Source: Streptomyces sp. BK340 (GTDB taxonomy: Bacteria > Actinomycetota > Actinomycetes > Streptomycetales > Streptomycetaceae). Taken from it: 47,803 nt of DNA. Shown here piece after piece: positions 8,963 to 16,340 of the stretch. Numbering within the stretch: the stretch's first letter is position 1; each line of letters begins with the position of its first letter. Made by a program: the position numbers and the translations under genes. The notes beneath the pieces are model-generated. The model ran no database searches, had not been told where the DNA came from, and saw only the letters and a list, made by a program, of their open reading frames with translations. The stretch is from positions 1-47,803 of the forward strand of contig NZ_VISR01000047.1 in assembly GCF_007827595.1 (NCBI RefSeq), written 5' to 3'.

Positions 8963-9517
8963 GTGTACGAGCCGAACGTGGTCGGGGACTGGCACGAGTA
9001 CGACGAGCATGCCGGTCTGCGGGTCCGCGTCCACCGCCTGGAGGCGGCCGAGCCGCCGCGCGGACGTGACGACGCCGCGGCCGGGCTGACGTACTTCAGT
9101 GTCCGGGTGACCGTCGAGAACCGGGGTGCGCGGCACTACGGCATCCATCTCGAGGACGGCCAGATGGACGTCCGGGTCGGCCCGGACGGCGAGGGCGCGT
9201 TCATCGACTGGCGCAACTCCCAGTTCATCGAGGGCTTCGACGTCTACCCGCTGCGCCGGGCCACCGCCGTGCTCTACGCGGCCGCCCCGGAGGCGGCCCT
9301 CACCCACGTGGACGTACAGGTCCAGCTGCGGGTGGACGAGGAGTGGGCCGACCGCCGGCTGTGGGCGGGCGGCATCGGCATCCTGGACGCGGCCACGGCG
9401 GCCGCCCCCGTGGGCACCGGGCAGGGCAGCCTGGTCCACCAGGTCAGCGCCTTCCTGAAGGACCAGACGGTGAACGATCAGACGGTGAAGGACCAGAAGG
9501 AGCCCGGCACCGCCTGA
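8963..9517 (+). CDS. Conserved hypothetical protein, beta-rich
   Basis: 184 aa from GTG 8963, with GAGAGGGG upstream. I do not recognise a named family. The body (GLTYFSVRVTVENRGARHYG, then LEDGQMDVRVGPDGEGAFID, AAPEAALTHVDVQVQLRVDE) has the alternating pattern of a beta-sandwich that resembles DUF4352-like or accessory domains describing ionisable ligands, but there is no signal peptide or lipobox, so it should be cytoplasmic. The C-terminus holds a short DQTVNDQTVKDQ repeat, probably recent slippage. It has its own promoter with a spacer dyad and converges on hemC 6 bp downstream with no terminator between. Confidence 0.75.
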   Translation: MYEPNVVGDWHEYDEHAGLRVRVHRLEAAEPPRGRDDAAAGLTYFSVRVTVENRGARHYGIHLEDGQMDVRVGPDGEGAFIDWRNSQFIEGFDVYPLRRATAVLYAAAPEAALTHVDVQVQLRVDEEWADRRLWAGGIGILDAATAAAPVGTGQGSLVHQVSAFLKDQTVNDQTVKDQKEPGTA

Positions 9518-9523
9518 CCCGGG

Positions 9524-10459
9524 TCAGTGCGGGATGCCGTCGATGATCTCCCGCGCCCCCTGCCGCAGCAGCGCCACCGCGACCGAGGTGCCGAGCGTGG
9601 CCGCGTCCAGCCGGCCCGCCCACTCGTGGGCGTTCAGCCGCGTCTTGCCGTCCGGGGTGAACACACAGGCTCGCAGGGAGAGTTCACCACCGCGGTCCAG
9701 GTGTGCGTAGCCGGCGATCGGGCTGTTGCAGTGCCCCTGGAGCACATGCAGGAACATCCGCTCCGCCGTGGCCTCCCGGTGCGTGGCCGGGTCGCCGAGC
9801 CCGCTCACCGCGTCGATCAGCTCGGTGTCGCCCTCCCGGCACTGCAGGGCGAGGATGCCCGCGCCGATCGGCGGCATCATCGCCTCCGGGGACAGCACCT
9901 CGCTGATCACGTCCTGGCGGCCGATCCGCTCGAGGCCGGACACCGCGAGCAGCAGCGCGTCCGCCTCGCCGGCGGCCAGCTTCTCCAGCCGGCGGTTGGC
10001 GTTCCCGCGGAACGGCACGCACTCCAGGTGCGGGTGTGTGGCGGCCAGTTGCGCGATCCGGCGCACCGACGAGGTGCCGATCCGGGTGCCGGCCGGGAGC
10101 TCGTCGAGAGTGAGCCCGCCCGGGTGCACCAGCGCGTCCCGGATGTCGTCCCGCTTCAGGAACGCGGCGAACACCGTGCCGGCGGGCAGTGGCCGGTCGG
10201 CGGGCACATCCTTGACGCAGTGCACCGCGAGGTCGGCCTCCCCGGCCAGCAGGGCCGCGTCCACCTCCTTGGTGAACGCCCCCTTGCCCTCGACCTTGGA
10301 CAGGTCACCGAGCCACTTGTCACCCGTGGTCTTCACAGGCACGACCTCGGTGCGCACCCCTGGATGCAGCACGCCCAACTCGGCACGCACGCGCTCGACT
10401 TGGGCGAGAGCCATCGGTGAGTCGCGGGACACGATGCGGATCAGTTCCGGGACGGACAT
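9524..10459 (-). CDS. hemC: Hydroxymethylbilane synthase (HemC) paralogue, divergent
   Basis: 311 aa from ATG 10459. The porphobilinogen deaminase fold is clear: IRIVSRDSPMALAQVERVRA, KGAFTKEVDAALLAGEADLA, VHCVKDVPA with the catalytic Asp at D84, GTSSVRR, FRGNANRRLEKL and the dipyrromethane cofactor Cys at C244 (GHCNSPIAGYA). Several usually invariant spots differ: HCVKD for HSLKD, RGNANRR for RGNVDTR, PPIGAGILALQC for PAPGQGALAVEC. It stands alone, not in a hemACD cluster. Both key residues remain, so it could still make hydroxymethylbilane, but the changes suggest a second, specialised copy. TATCGT (10472-10467) lies 7 nt upstream of the ATG, predicting a leaderless mRNA. Confidence 0.9.
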   Translation of the reverse strand: MSVPELIRIVSRDSPMALAQVERVRAELGVLHPGVRTEVVPVKTTGDKWLGDLSKVEGKGAFTKEVDAALLAGEADLAVHCVKDVPADRPLPAGTVFAAFLKRDDIRDALVHPGGLTLDELPAGTRIGTSSVRRIAQLAATHPHLECVPFRGNANRRLEKLAAGEADALLLAVSGLERIGRQDVISEVLSPEAMMPPIGAGILALQCREGDTELIDAVSGLGDPATHREATAERMFLHVLQGHCNSPIAGYAHLDRGGELSLRACVFTPDGKTRLNAHEWAGRLDAATLGTSVAVALLRQGAREIIDGIPH

Positions 10460-10466
10460 GGGGGAC

Positions 10467-10472
10467 ACGATA
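10467..10472 (-). promoter_or_regulatory. -10 hexamer TATCGT for leaderless hemC
   Basis: TATCGT on the minus strand ends 7 nt before the hemC ATG at 10459; no Shine-Dalgarno is present. Confidence 0.4.
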
Positions 10473-10531
10473 GACCCTCGGGTGCCATGCCCCGTCATGT
10501 CCCCACCGAGAACAAGATGTTCGAGGGCGGG

Positions 10532-11308
10532 TCAGGCGTTCGGGTCGAAGGGGATGCCGGACGGTTCGGCCGAGGCCAGGTGGGAAGGGAAACTCGCGTC
10601 CTTCAGGCCGAAGTGGGCACTGCCGAAGTCGTAGGCGCTCAGCTTGTCGCGCAGACCTGCCGGATAGCCGTTCCAGCCGACCAGCGGCGGGTACTGCCAG
10701 GTGTGCCTGTGGTTCTCCGGCGGCTCGTCGTTCGTGTTGGCCAGCCGGAAGCAGTGCGTGCCGATGCCGTCCTTGTGGTACACGACCTTCGGGTGGCTGC
10801 CCTCGAAGCGGACCTCGGAGGCCGGGTGCACGGTGAACGAGCCGTGGTTGGACGTCGACACGTACCGCACCTGCCCGTCCTGCACCCACACCACCACGTG
10901 CTCCCAGTCGTGCCGGTGCCCGCCGATGCTGCTGCCGGGGAGTGCCTGGTCCTTCTCGAAGTACAGGCCGTACAGATAGGCGCACCAGCCGTTGTTGCAC
11001 TTGTGGCGCGAGTAGCTGTTGGTGTTGGCCAGGTCGGAGGCGTCGTGACAGCTGCCGTTGAGGGCGCCCGTCGGTTTGAGGCCGCCGTTGACCGTGCCGT
11101 CGGGGCCGATCGCGGGCGTCGGGTAACAGCCGTCGGTGTCGTAGTCGAAGGCCGGCTGGTACGCGGGCTCGGCGGGCTCGGCGTTCGCGGGCAGCGCGAG
11201 CGGCGGTGCGGCGAAGGCGGCGGCCGGGAAGGCGACGACGAGAGCGGCGGCGCCGGCGAGCACGCCGAACCATCTGCCACGCCGGGCACGGGATGTGAGC
11301 GACGGCAC
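10532..11308 (-). CDS. Secreted NPP1/NLP-type (necrosis-inducing-like) protein
   Basis: 258 aa from GTG 11308, preceded by GGAGAA at 5 nt; the longer frame to 11350 lacks such a site. A Sec signal peptide (RARRGRWFGVLAGAAALVVA, cleavage near AFA-APP at about 33) precedes the mature domain. GHRHDWE at 130-136 followed by HVVVW is the hallmark heptapeptide of NPP1/NLP proteins, whose members in fungi, oomycetes and some bacteria bind Ca2+ with it and permeabilise plant membranes. Paired Cys (residues 61, 87, 104, 109) suggest disulfides. In streptomycetes the role is not established; exported plant- or soil-directed activity is inference. Same strand as the ligase upstream, 106 bp apart. Confidence 0.9.
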   Translation of the reverse strand: MPSLTSRARRGRWFGVLAGAAALVVAFPAAAFAAPPLALPANAEPAEPAYQPAFDYDTDGCYPTPAIGPDGTVNGGLKPTGALNGSCHDASDLANTNSYSRHKCNNGWCAYLYGLYFEKDQALPGSSIGGHRHDWEHVVVWVQDGQVRYVSTSNHGSFTVHPASEVRFEGSHPKVVYHKDGIGTHCFRLANTNDEPPENHRHTWQYPPLVGWNGYPAGLRDKLSAYDFGSAHFGLKDASFPSHLASAEPSGIPFDPNA

Positions 11309-11414
11309 GAGGTTTCTCCAACGGCGGTCGGGAGCAAGGGAGTTCAGCATCCCGGGCAGAAGTCGCGCAGCCAAGAGGTCACACGCGTCCCACGAGTGAA
11401 GCCCCGCGGAACAC

Positions 11415-12401
11415 CTACCGTTCACCTTCCGGGACGTCCGCCGAGGACTCCTCCGGGGTGAGGTCGGGGCGCAGCCGCAGCCACGAGGGCTGGCGCAGCA
11501 GCCCGGCCCGGGTCCGGGTGCTGTAGCTGACCTCGCCGACGAGGCGGGGCAGCACCCAGTGGGCGTCCGGAATCCGCGGCACCGGGTCGAAGGGGCACTC
11601 GGTGCCGGCGGCGGCCCGCAGCAGCGCCGCCAGCTCCGTGCGCTCCGCCTCGCTCCAGCCGGTGCCCACCCCGCCCACGTAACGCAGTCGCCCGCCCGCC
11701 CGCTGGCCGACCAGCACCGCGCCCGGCAGCCCGGTCAGCCGCCCCTTGCCCGGCAGCCAGCCACCGACGATCACGTCCTCGCTGCGCATGTTGCGGATCT
11801 TGACCCAGGCGCGGGAGCGCACCCCGGGCTCGTACGCCGAGTCCAGCCGCTTGCACACCAGCCCTTCGAGACCGTGCTCCCGGGTCGCCCGGAGCGCCTC
11901 GGTGCCGTGCCCGGTCACCGCGGCGGGCGTCGACCAGTAAGGCCCCGTCAGGCCCAGCTCCTCCAGTCGCGCCCGCCGCTCGGCGTAAGGGACCCCGAGC
12001 AGCGGGCGCTCCAGGTAGGGCACGTCGAACAGCACCAGATGGACCGGCACCTGGGCGGCCCGGCGGGCCGCTCGCGCGGGGGAGTGGGCGAGGCCCATCC
12101 GGCTCTGCAGCAACTGGAAGTCCGCCCGCCCCTGCTCGTCCAGGGCCAGCACCTCGCCGTCCAGGACGGCGGCAGCCCTGCCCAGGGCGCCGCCGAGCGG
12201 CCGGAGTTCGGGGTAGGCGCCGGTGATCTCCTCACCGGACCTCGCGCGCAGCAGCACGCCGCCGTCGCCGGGCAGGTAGACCATCACCCGCTGACCGTCC
12301 TGCTTGGTCTCGTACGCCCACCGTTCGTCCTGGGCGGCCGGTGGCAGCCTGCCCGGGGTGGCGAGCATCGGCGGAATCAACGGCAGGGTCATGGCGGTCA
12401 C
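11415..12401 (-). CDS. ATP-dependent DNA ligase (LigC/LigD ligase-domain type)
   Basis: 328 aa from GTG 12401, or 325 aa from ATG 12392; neither has a strong Shine-Dalgarno. Motif I is ETKQDGQR with the adenylated Lys at 33 (KxDG), then VLDGEVLALDE (motif III), LVLFDVPYL (IIIa), EGLVCKR (IV) and RAWVKIRN (V), followed by an OB-fold (SEDVIVGGWLPGKGRLTGLP, then RYVGGVGTGWS). No polymerase or phosphoesterase domain is fused. Such stand-alone ligases seal nicks in stationary-phase or NHEJ-type repair. A separate phosphoesterase (LigD PE-type) gene at 21603-22211 is broken, so this locus may retain only the ligase half of such a pathway. Confidence 0.92.
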   Translation of the reverse strand: MTAMTLPLIPPMLATPGRLPPAAQDERWAYETKQDGQRVMVYLPGDGGVLLRARSGEEITGAYPELRPLGGALGRAAAVLDGEVLALDEQGRADFQLLQSRMGLAHSPARAARRAAQVPVHLVLFDVPYLERPLLGVPYAERRARLEELGLTGPYWSTPAAVTGHGTEALRATREHGLEGLVCKRLDSAYEPGVRSRAWVKIRNMRSEDVIVGGWLPGKGRLTGLPGAVLVGQRAGGRLRYVGGVGTGWSEAERTELAALLRAAAGTECPFDPVPRIPDAHWVLPRLVGEVSYSTRTRAGLLRQPSWLRLRPDLTPEESSADVPEGER

Positions 12402-12431
12402 GGCAGAAGGTGTCGACCGCCCCCGGCACCC

Positions 12432-12683
12432 TCACGCGCCTTTCGCCACCGGTTCCCCTGAACGGGCCCGTCCGGCCGCCTCGGTGCCGTCGGCGCCGAC
12501 TGGTGGGCCGGCACCACGAGTTGGGGACGGTCCCGTGCTGCTGACGCGTGCTGCAGGTGGGCGAGCCGACAGGGTCTTCGGGCCACTGCCGACAACGGCG
12601 GCCACCTCGTGCCCGACAGAGCTGGGCAGCGGCACCGGACCCTCACGCAACGGCGCGTCGTCCTCGGCGATCACCACACGCAC
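12432..12683 (-). pseudogene. Remnant of a NarL/LuxR-type response regulator
   Basis: ATG 12683 opens with MRVVIAEDDAPLREG and then SSVGHEVAAVVGSGP, which is the receiver-domain N-terminus of a NarL-type response regulator with its acidic pocket (E7, D8, D9). Similarity then decays into Pro/Arg/Ala-rich sequence; in an adjacent frame RPQLVVPAHQSAP still resembles the strand that should carry the phospho-acceptor Asp, which is missing. The output helix-turn-helix is gone and the frame runs into the region beside the ligase start. I read this as a truncated, frameshifted relic. No partner histidine kinase is found; the adjacent 3' extension of the EamA gene may hold debris from it. Confidence 0.6.
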
Positions 12684-12725
12684 GGCGACTCCACCTCGGT
12701 CGCACCCCCTACGGGGACCGGCCGG

Positions 12726-13829
12726 TCATGGTCGTCGCAGAGCCCGGGCGACCCGCCGCCCGCGACCCGCCCGGCCCTCCGGCAGGCCGTCGCTCCGTGA
12801 CCGCGCCCGGACGGTCCCGCCACTGCAGGCACGGCCACCGTTCCACCGCAGGGACGCTCGCGTTTCCTGGCCCACCGCCTCGGCCGACGGCTCCGTCCGC
12901 GCCGGGGCCCCGACCGTGCCCGCGGGGCGGTGGCGGGGCGCGGTCAGCATGCTGGTCGCGTTCGCGGCGACGACCGCGCCGATGCCCGCCCACTCCGGCG
13001 CGCCGAGCCCCTGGCCGAGGACGATCCAGCCGACCACGGCCGCGAGCACGGGATTGACGCTCATGAAGAGTCCGAAGGTCTGCGTGGGTACGGTTCGCAG
13101 GGTGAACAGGTCGGCGAGGTACGGCACGGCCGAGGAGAGCACCCCGGCGGCCACGGCGCACAGCACGGCCCCGGCCGTGGGTGCGTGCCGCAGGGCGACG
13201 ACGATGCCGACCGGCAGGAAGGCCAGTGCCGACACGCCCGCGGCGGCGGCCGCGCCCTGGGCGCCGGGGACACGACGGCCGACGACCTGGTTGAGCAGGA
13301 TGTACGAGGCCCAGCAGCAGGCCGCCACCAGGCCGAGACCCATGCCCACGTAGTCGGTCGAGGGCTGCGGGCGCATCAGGACCACGACCCCGGCCGCAGC
13401 CAGCACCGCGCACGCCGCGTCCAGCCGGCGCCGGGACGCGGCCAGGGCGACGGCGAGCGGGCCGAGGAACTCAAGGGTCACCGCGAGCCCCAGGCCGATC
13501 CGGTCGACCGCGCTGTACAGCGTGAGGTTCATCGTGCCGAAGACCGCCGCCAGCAGGAGCACCGGCCACCACTGGCGCCAGGTGAAGGACCGAAGCCGCG
13601 GCCGGGCGACCGCCAGCAGGACCAGTGCGGCGACGTACTGGCGCATCGCGACCACGCCGACGGGGCCGAGCACGGGGAAGGCCAGCGCCCCGATGGCCGC
13701 GCCGGTCTGGTTGGACAGGCCGCTGCCGAACATGGTGGCCACTCCGGCCGGCTGCCGGGCCTGCGGCGCGGGGGCGGACAGGGCGGTGGGCCCGGTCGCG
13801 GCGGCAGGGCGGTCGAGAGCTTGAGGCAT
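12726..13829 (-). CDS. EamA/RhtA-type membrane exporter (DMT superfamily)
   Basis: 367 aa from ATG 13829. Ten hydrophobic segments in two EamA halves are visible, for example GAAIGALAFPVLGPVGVVAM, YVAALVLLAVA, WWPVLLLAAVFGTMNLTLYS, FLGPLAVALAAS, AACAVLAAAGVVVLM, GLGLVAACCWASYILLNQVV and FMSVNPVLAAVVGWIVLGQG. These proteins export amino acids or metabolites. After the last helix (GIGAVVAANATSM) there is a polar tail of about 65 residues rich in Arg/Gly/Ala that family members lack; the original stop has probably been lost and the frame reads into decayed DNA. It is divergent from lysR, which probably controls it. Confidence 0.88.
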   Translation of the reverse strand: MPQALDRPAAATGPTALSAPAPQARQPAGVATMFGSGLSNQTGAAIGALAFPVLGPVGVVAMRQYVAALVLLAVARPRLRSFTWRQWWPVLLLAAVFGTMNLTLYSAVDRIGLGLAVTLEFLGPLAVALAASRRRLDAACAVLAAAGVVVLMRPQPSTDYVGMGLGLVAACCWASYILLNQVVGRRVPGAQGAAAAAGVSALAFLPVGIVVALRHAPTAGAVLCAVAAGVLSSAVPYLADLFTLRTVPTQTFGLFMSVNPVLAAVVGWIVLGQGLGAPEWAGIGAVVAANATSMLTAPRHRPAGTVGAPARTEPSAEAVGQETRASLRWNGGRACSGGTVRARSRSDGLPEGRAGRGRRVARALRRP

Positions 13830-13849
13830 GCCTGGATGGTGCGCCGCCT

Positions 13850-13872
13850 GAATGCTTACGCAAAATGCATTC
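13850..13872. promoter_or_regulatory. Interrupted dyad GAATGC-N11-GCATTC in the lysR/eamA intergenic region
   Basis: GAATGC (13850-13855) and GCATTC (13867-13872) form a perfect inverted repeat separated by 11 bp, placed between the divergent exporter and lysR starts. Position and form fit a LysR-type regulator site. Confidence 0.5.
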
Positions 13873-13885
13873 TCAGGCTCATCTA

Positions 13886-13891
13886 TACGCT
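13886..13891 (+). promoter_or_regulatory. -10 hexamer TACGCT for leaderless lysR
   Basis: TACGCT ends exactly 6 nt before the lysR ATG at 13898 and no Shine-Dalgarno is present, predicting a leaderless transcript. Confidence 0.4.
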
Positions 13892-13897
13892 GACCGT

Positions 13898-14761
13898 ATG
13901 CATGAAGCCGACATCGAGCTGCGCCAGCTCCGCTGTCTCGTGGCCATCGTCGACGAGGGCACCTTCACCGACGCGGCCATCGCCCTCGGCGTCTCCCAGG
14001 CCGCCGTCTCCCGCACCCTCGCCTCGCTCGAACGGGCCCTGGGGGTACGGCTGCTCAGGCGCACCTCGCGTGCGGTGACCCCGACCGCGACCGGACTGCG
14101 CGTGGTGGCGCAGGCGCGGCGGGTGCTCGCTGACGTGACCGAGCTGGCCCTGGAGGCCACCTCGGGACACGAGCGGGTGCGGATCGGCTACGCGTGGTCG
14201 GCGCTCGGCCGCCACACCGTGGCCTTCCAGCGGCGCTGGACCGCCACGCACGCCGGGACCGACCTGCACCTGGTGCGCGTCAACTCCCCGTCCGCCGGGC
14301 TGGCCGAGGGTGTCTGTGATCTCGCGGTCGTCCGCAGGCCGCTGGACGACCGGCGCTTCGACTCCGCCATCGTCGGGCTGGAACGGCGCCTGTGTGCGCT
14401 GGCCGCCGACGACCCCCTCGCCAGGCGCCGCTCGGTCCGGCTCGCCGACATCGCCGGGCGCACGCTCTTCATCGACCGCCGTACCGGCACGGCCACGCCG
14501 GAACTGTGGCCGCCGGATGCCCGGCCAGCCGTGCAGGAGACGCACGACGTGGACGACTGGCTCACGGTCATCGCCGCCGGACGCGGCATCGGCGTGACGG
14601 CCGAGTCCACCGCGAACCAGTATCCGAGGCCCGGCATCGTCTACCGGCCGGTGCGTGACGCCGAACCCGTCGCCGTGCGCCTCGCCTGGTGGCGGGACGA
14701 CCCGCACCCCGCCCACCGGGCCGTGCGCGAACTGCTCACCGAGCTGTACCGGGCGGGCTGA
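13898..14761 (+). CDS. LysR-family transcriptional regulator
   Basis: 287 aa from ATG 13898. N-terminal winged helix-turn-helix: DIELRQLRCLVAIVDEGTFT, DAAIALGVSQAAVSRTLASL, ERALGVRLLRRTSRAVTPTA. The substrate-binding half follows (HERVRIGYAWSALGRHTVAF; DLAVVRRPL; HDVDDWLTVIAAGRGIGVTA). It is transcribed away from the EamA exporter and the pair shares a 68-bp region with a dyad, the classic arrangement of a LysR regulator with its divergent target. The effector is unknown. Downstream lies a PrpF remnant, not a partner gene. Confidence 0.94.
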   Translation: MHEADIELRQLRCLVAIVDEGTFTDAAIALGVSQAAVSRTLASLERALGVRLLRRTSRAVTPTATGLRVVAQARRVLADVTELALEATSGHERVRIGYAWSALGRHTVAFQRRWTATHAGTDLHLVRVNSPSAGLAEGVCDLAVVRRPLDDRRFDSAIVGLERRLCALAADDPLARRRSVRLADIAGRTLFIDRRTGTATPELWPPDARPAVQETHDVDDWLTVIAAGRGIGVTAESTANQYPRPGIVYRPVRDAEPVAVRLAWWRDDPHPAHRAVRELLTELYRAG

Positions 14762-14913
14762 GGCGGCGGCAGGAAACGCGAACAGGAGGCGGGGCGGCTG
14801 ATGGGGCTCGGGGACGTGGAGACCGCCCCCTCCCAAGCTCACCCTGCTCGCCCCGCCCCGCCCCGCCACGGCGGTGCGGTCACCACCCGCACCTTCATCC
14901 CCGTCCGCTGCCA

Positions 14914-15186
14914 CACCTCCATCGCGTCCTCGGCGCCGCGGGCGTGGCGGCCGGGCTGCGACTGCCCGGCGGGGTGGGGGAGGGGATCGCCCGGCCGCCC
15001 GGGCGAGGCGACCGGCTCCGCATCGAGCACCCCACCGGCTTCCTGGACGTCGCGACGGCCGTCGACCCGTCCGCCTCCCCGCCCACGGCGCGTCGTACCG
15101 CCGTCGTCCGCAGGCCCGAAAGATCATCGACGGCATCGTCTTCCCGCGTGCCGCTGCCCCTGCACCCGTACAGCCCCTTGGAGGCA
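14914..15186 (+). pseudogene. Decayed C-terminal fragment of a PrpF/4-oxalomesaconate tautomerase-type gene
   Basis: In frame 1, from 14914, the sequence reads HLHRVLGAAGVAAGLRLPGG, IARPPGRGDRLRIEHPTGFL, DV..., then RTAVVR. At about 15112 it shifts to another frame that continues ARKIIDGIVFPRA. Together these are the C-terminal signature of PrpF-type isomerases (HxxxxVTGA, IxHPxGxxxV, vvRTARkxxdGxVfvP). No start, no N-terminal two thirds and no intact frame exist, and the 5' side is the lysR gene. PrpF relatives include tautomerases of gallate/protocatechuate meta-cleavage pathways, and the next gene is an extradiol dioxygenase, so this may be a relic of an aromatic-degradation unit. Remaining space 14762-14913 shows nothing I can support. 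Confidence 0.6.
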
Positions 15187-15189
15187 ACG

Positions 15190-16140
15190 ATGGCTCCGCC
15201 GCTCGGTGACATCGCCCATATCGGCCACGTCGAGCTGTTCACCCCGGACCTGGACGCCAGTGTCGCCTTCTTCACCGACTACCTGGGGCTGACGGTCAAC
15301 GGGGAGGACGGCGACACGGTCTATCTGCGCACGTTCGACGACTATGAGCACCACAGCCTCGTCCTCACCGCCCGGGACCGGCCCGGCCTCGGCCGGCTCG
15401 CGCTGCGCACCTCCGGTGAGGAGGCCCTCCACCGCCGTATCAGGGCGATCGAGGCGGCAGGCGGCAAGGGACGCTGGGCCGAGGACGAACCCGGCCTCGG
15501 CGCGCTGTACGTCACGACCGACCCGGACGGACACGAACACGCCCTGTACTGGGAGAGCGAGCACTACCAGGCCCCCGACGAGCTGAAACCGGCGCTGAAG
15601 AACCAGCCGCAGGCCAAGCCCAACCGGGGTGTGGGGGTGCGGCGGCTCGACCACGTCAACTTCCTCGCCGCCGACGTGCTCGGCGCCGCCGAGTTCCAGG
15701 AACACGTGCTCGGCGCCCGGCCCACCGAGCAGATCCGGCTCGACACCGGGCGGATCGCGGCCCGCTGGCTGACCTTCACGAACAAGTCGTACGACGTCGT
15801 GTACACGGAGGACTGGACCGGTTCGAGCGGCCGGCTGCACCACATCGCCTTCGCGACCGACACCCGCGAGGACATCCTGCGCGCCGCCGACCTCGCGATC
15901 GACACCGGCGTCTTCATCGAGACCGGCCCGCACAAGCACGCCGTCCAGCAGACGTTCTTCCTCTACGTCTACGAGCCCGGCGGCAACCGCGTCGAGCTGT
16001 GCAACCCGCTCACCCGGCTCGTCCTGGCCCCGGACTGGCCGCTCATCACCTGGACCGAGGCCGAGCGGGCCCGGGGACAGGCCTGGGGACTGAAGACCAT
16101 CGAGTCCTTCCACACCCACGGCACACCGCCGGTGGGCTGA
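15190..16140 (+). CDS. Extradiol (catechol 2,3-type) ring-cleavage dioxygenase, VOC fold
   Basis: 316 aa from ATG 15190 with GGAGG 7 nt upstream. Two VOC modules: residues 8-125 (IAHIGHVELFTPDLDASVAF) and 150-285 (VRRLDHVNFLAADVLGAAEF). The type I extradiol Fe(II) ligands are in place: H155 (LDHVNF), a His of the pair H217/H218 (LHHIAF) and E269 (EPGGNRVEL). LYVYEPGGNRVE matches the extradiol dioxygenase signature after H250. It would cleave a catecholic substrate with O2. The C-terminus (LAPDWPLITWTEAERARGQA) is like metapyrocatechase relatives. The substrate is unknown and no other pathway genes remain nearby except the PrpF relic. Confidence 0.9.
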   Translation: MAPPLGDIAHIGHVELFTPDLDASVAFFTDYLGLTVNGEDGDTVYLRTFDDYEHHSLVLTARDRPGLGRLALRTSGEEALHRRIRAIEAAGGKGRWAEDEPGLGALYVTTDPDGHEHALYWESEHYQAPDELKPALKNQPQAKPNRGVGVRRLDHVNFLAADVLGAAEFQEHVLGARPTEQIRLDTGRIAARWLTFTNKSYDVVYTEDWTGSSGRLHHIAFATDTREDILRAADLAIDTGVFIETGPHKHAVQQTFFLYVYEPGGNRVELCNPLTRLVLAPDWPLITWTEAERARGQAWGLKTIESFHTHGTPPVG

Positions 16141-16300
16141 CCGCCGACGCCCGGAGTCCCCACGTGAGCGCCTCATTGTCGATGAGACTTCGACGGCCTC
16201 GACATGATGGTCTCCATCGGCCTCGCGGCCCTGCGTTCGGCCCACGGGCCGCAGCGCAGCGGCACGGAGCATCAGCTCGTCACCGCCCGGTGACCCGCAC

Positions 16301-16331
16301 GGTGCCGCACCCGGATCCCGGGCGCGGCACC
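16301..16331. terminator. Bidirectional stem-loop terminator
   Basis: GGTGCCGC (16301-16308) pairs with GCGGCACC (16324-16331) and CCCGG (16310-16314) with CCGGG (16318-16322), one A-C mismatch, loop of 3. It lies between two convergent genes. The rest of 16141-16300 is short and shows only a 36-codon open stretch (16186-16293, DFDGLDMMVSIGLAALRSAH) with no start or recognisable family. Confidence 0.75.
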
Positions 16332-16340
16332 GCCGTCGCC

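Noticed and set aside
16186..16293. 36-codon open stretch DFDGLDMMVSIGLAALRS after the extradiol dioxygenase
   Set aside because: No start codon or family match; too short to separate from chance in GC-rich DNA.
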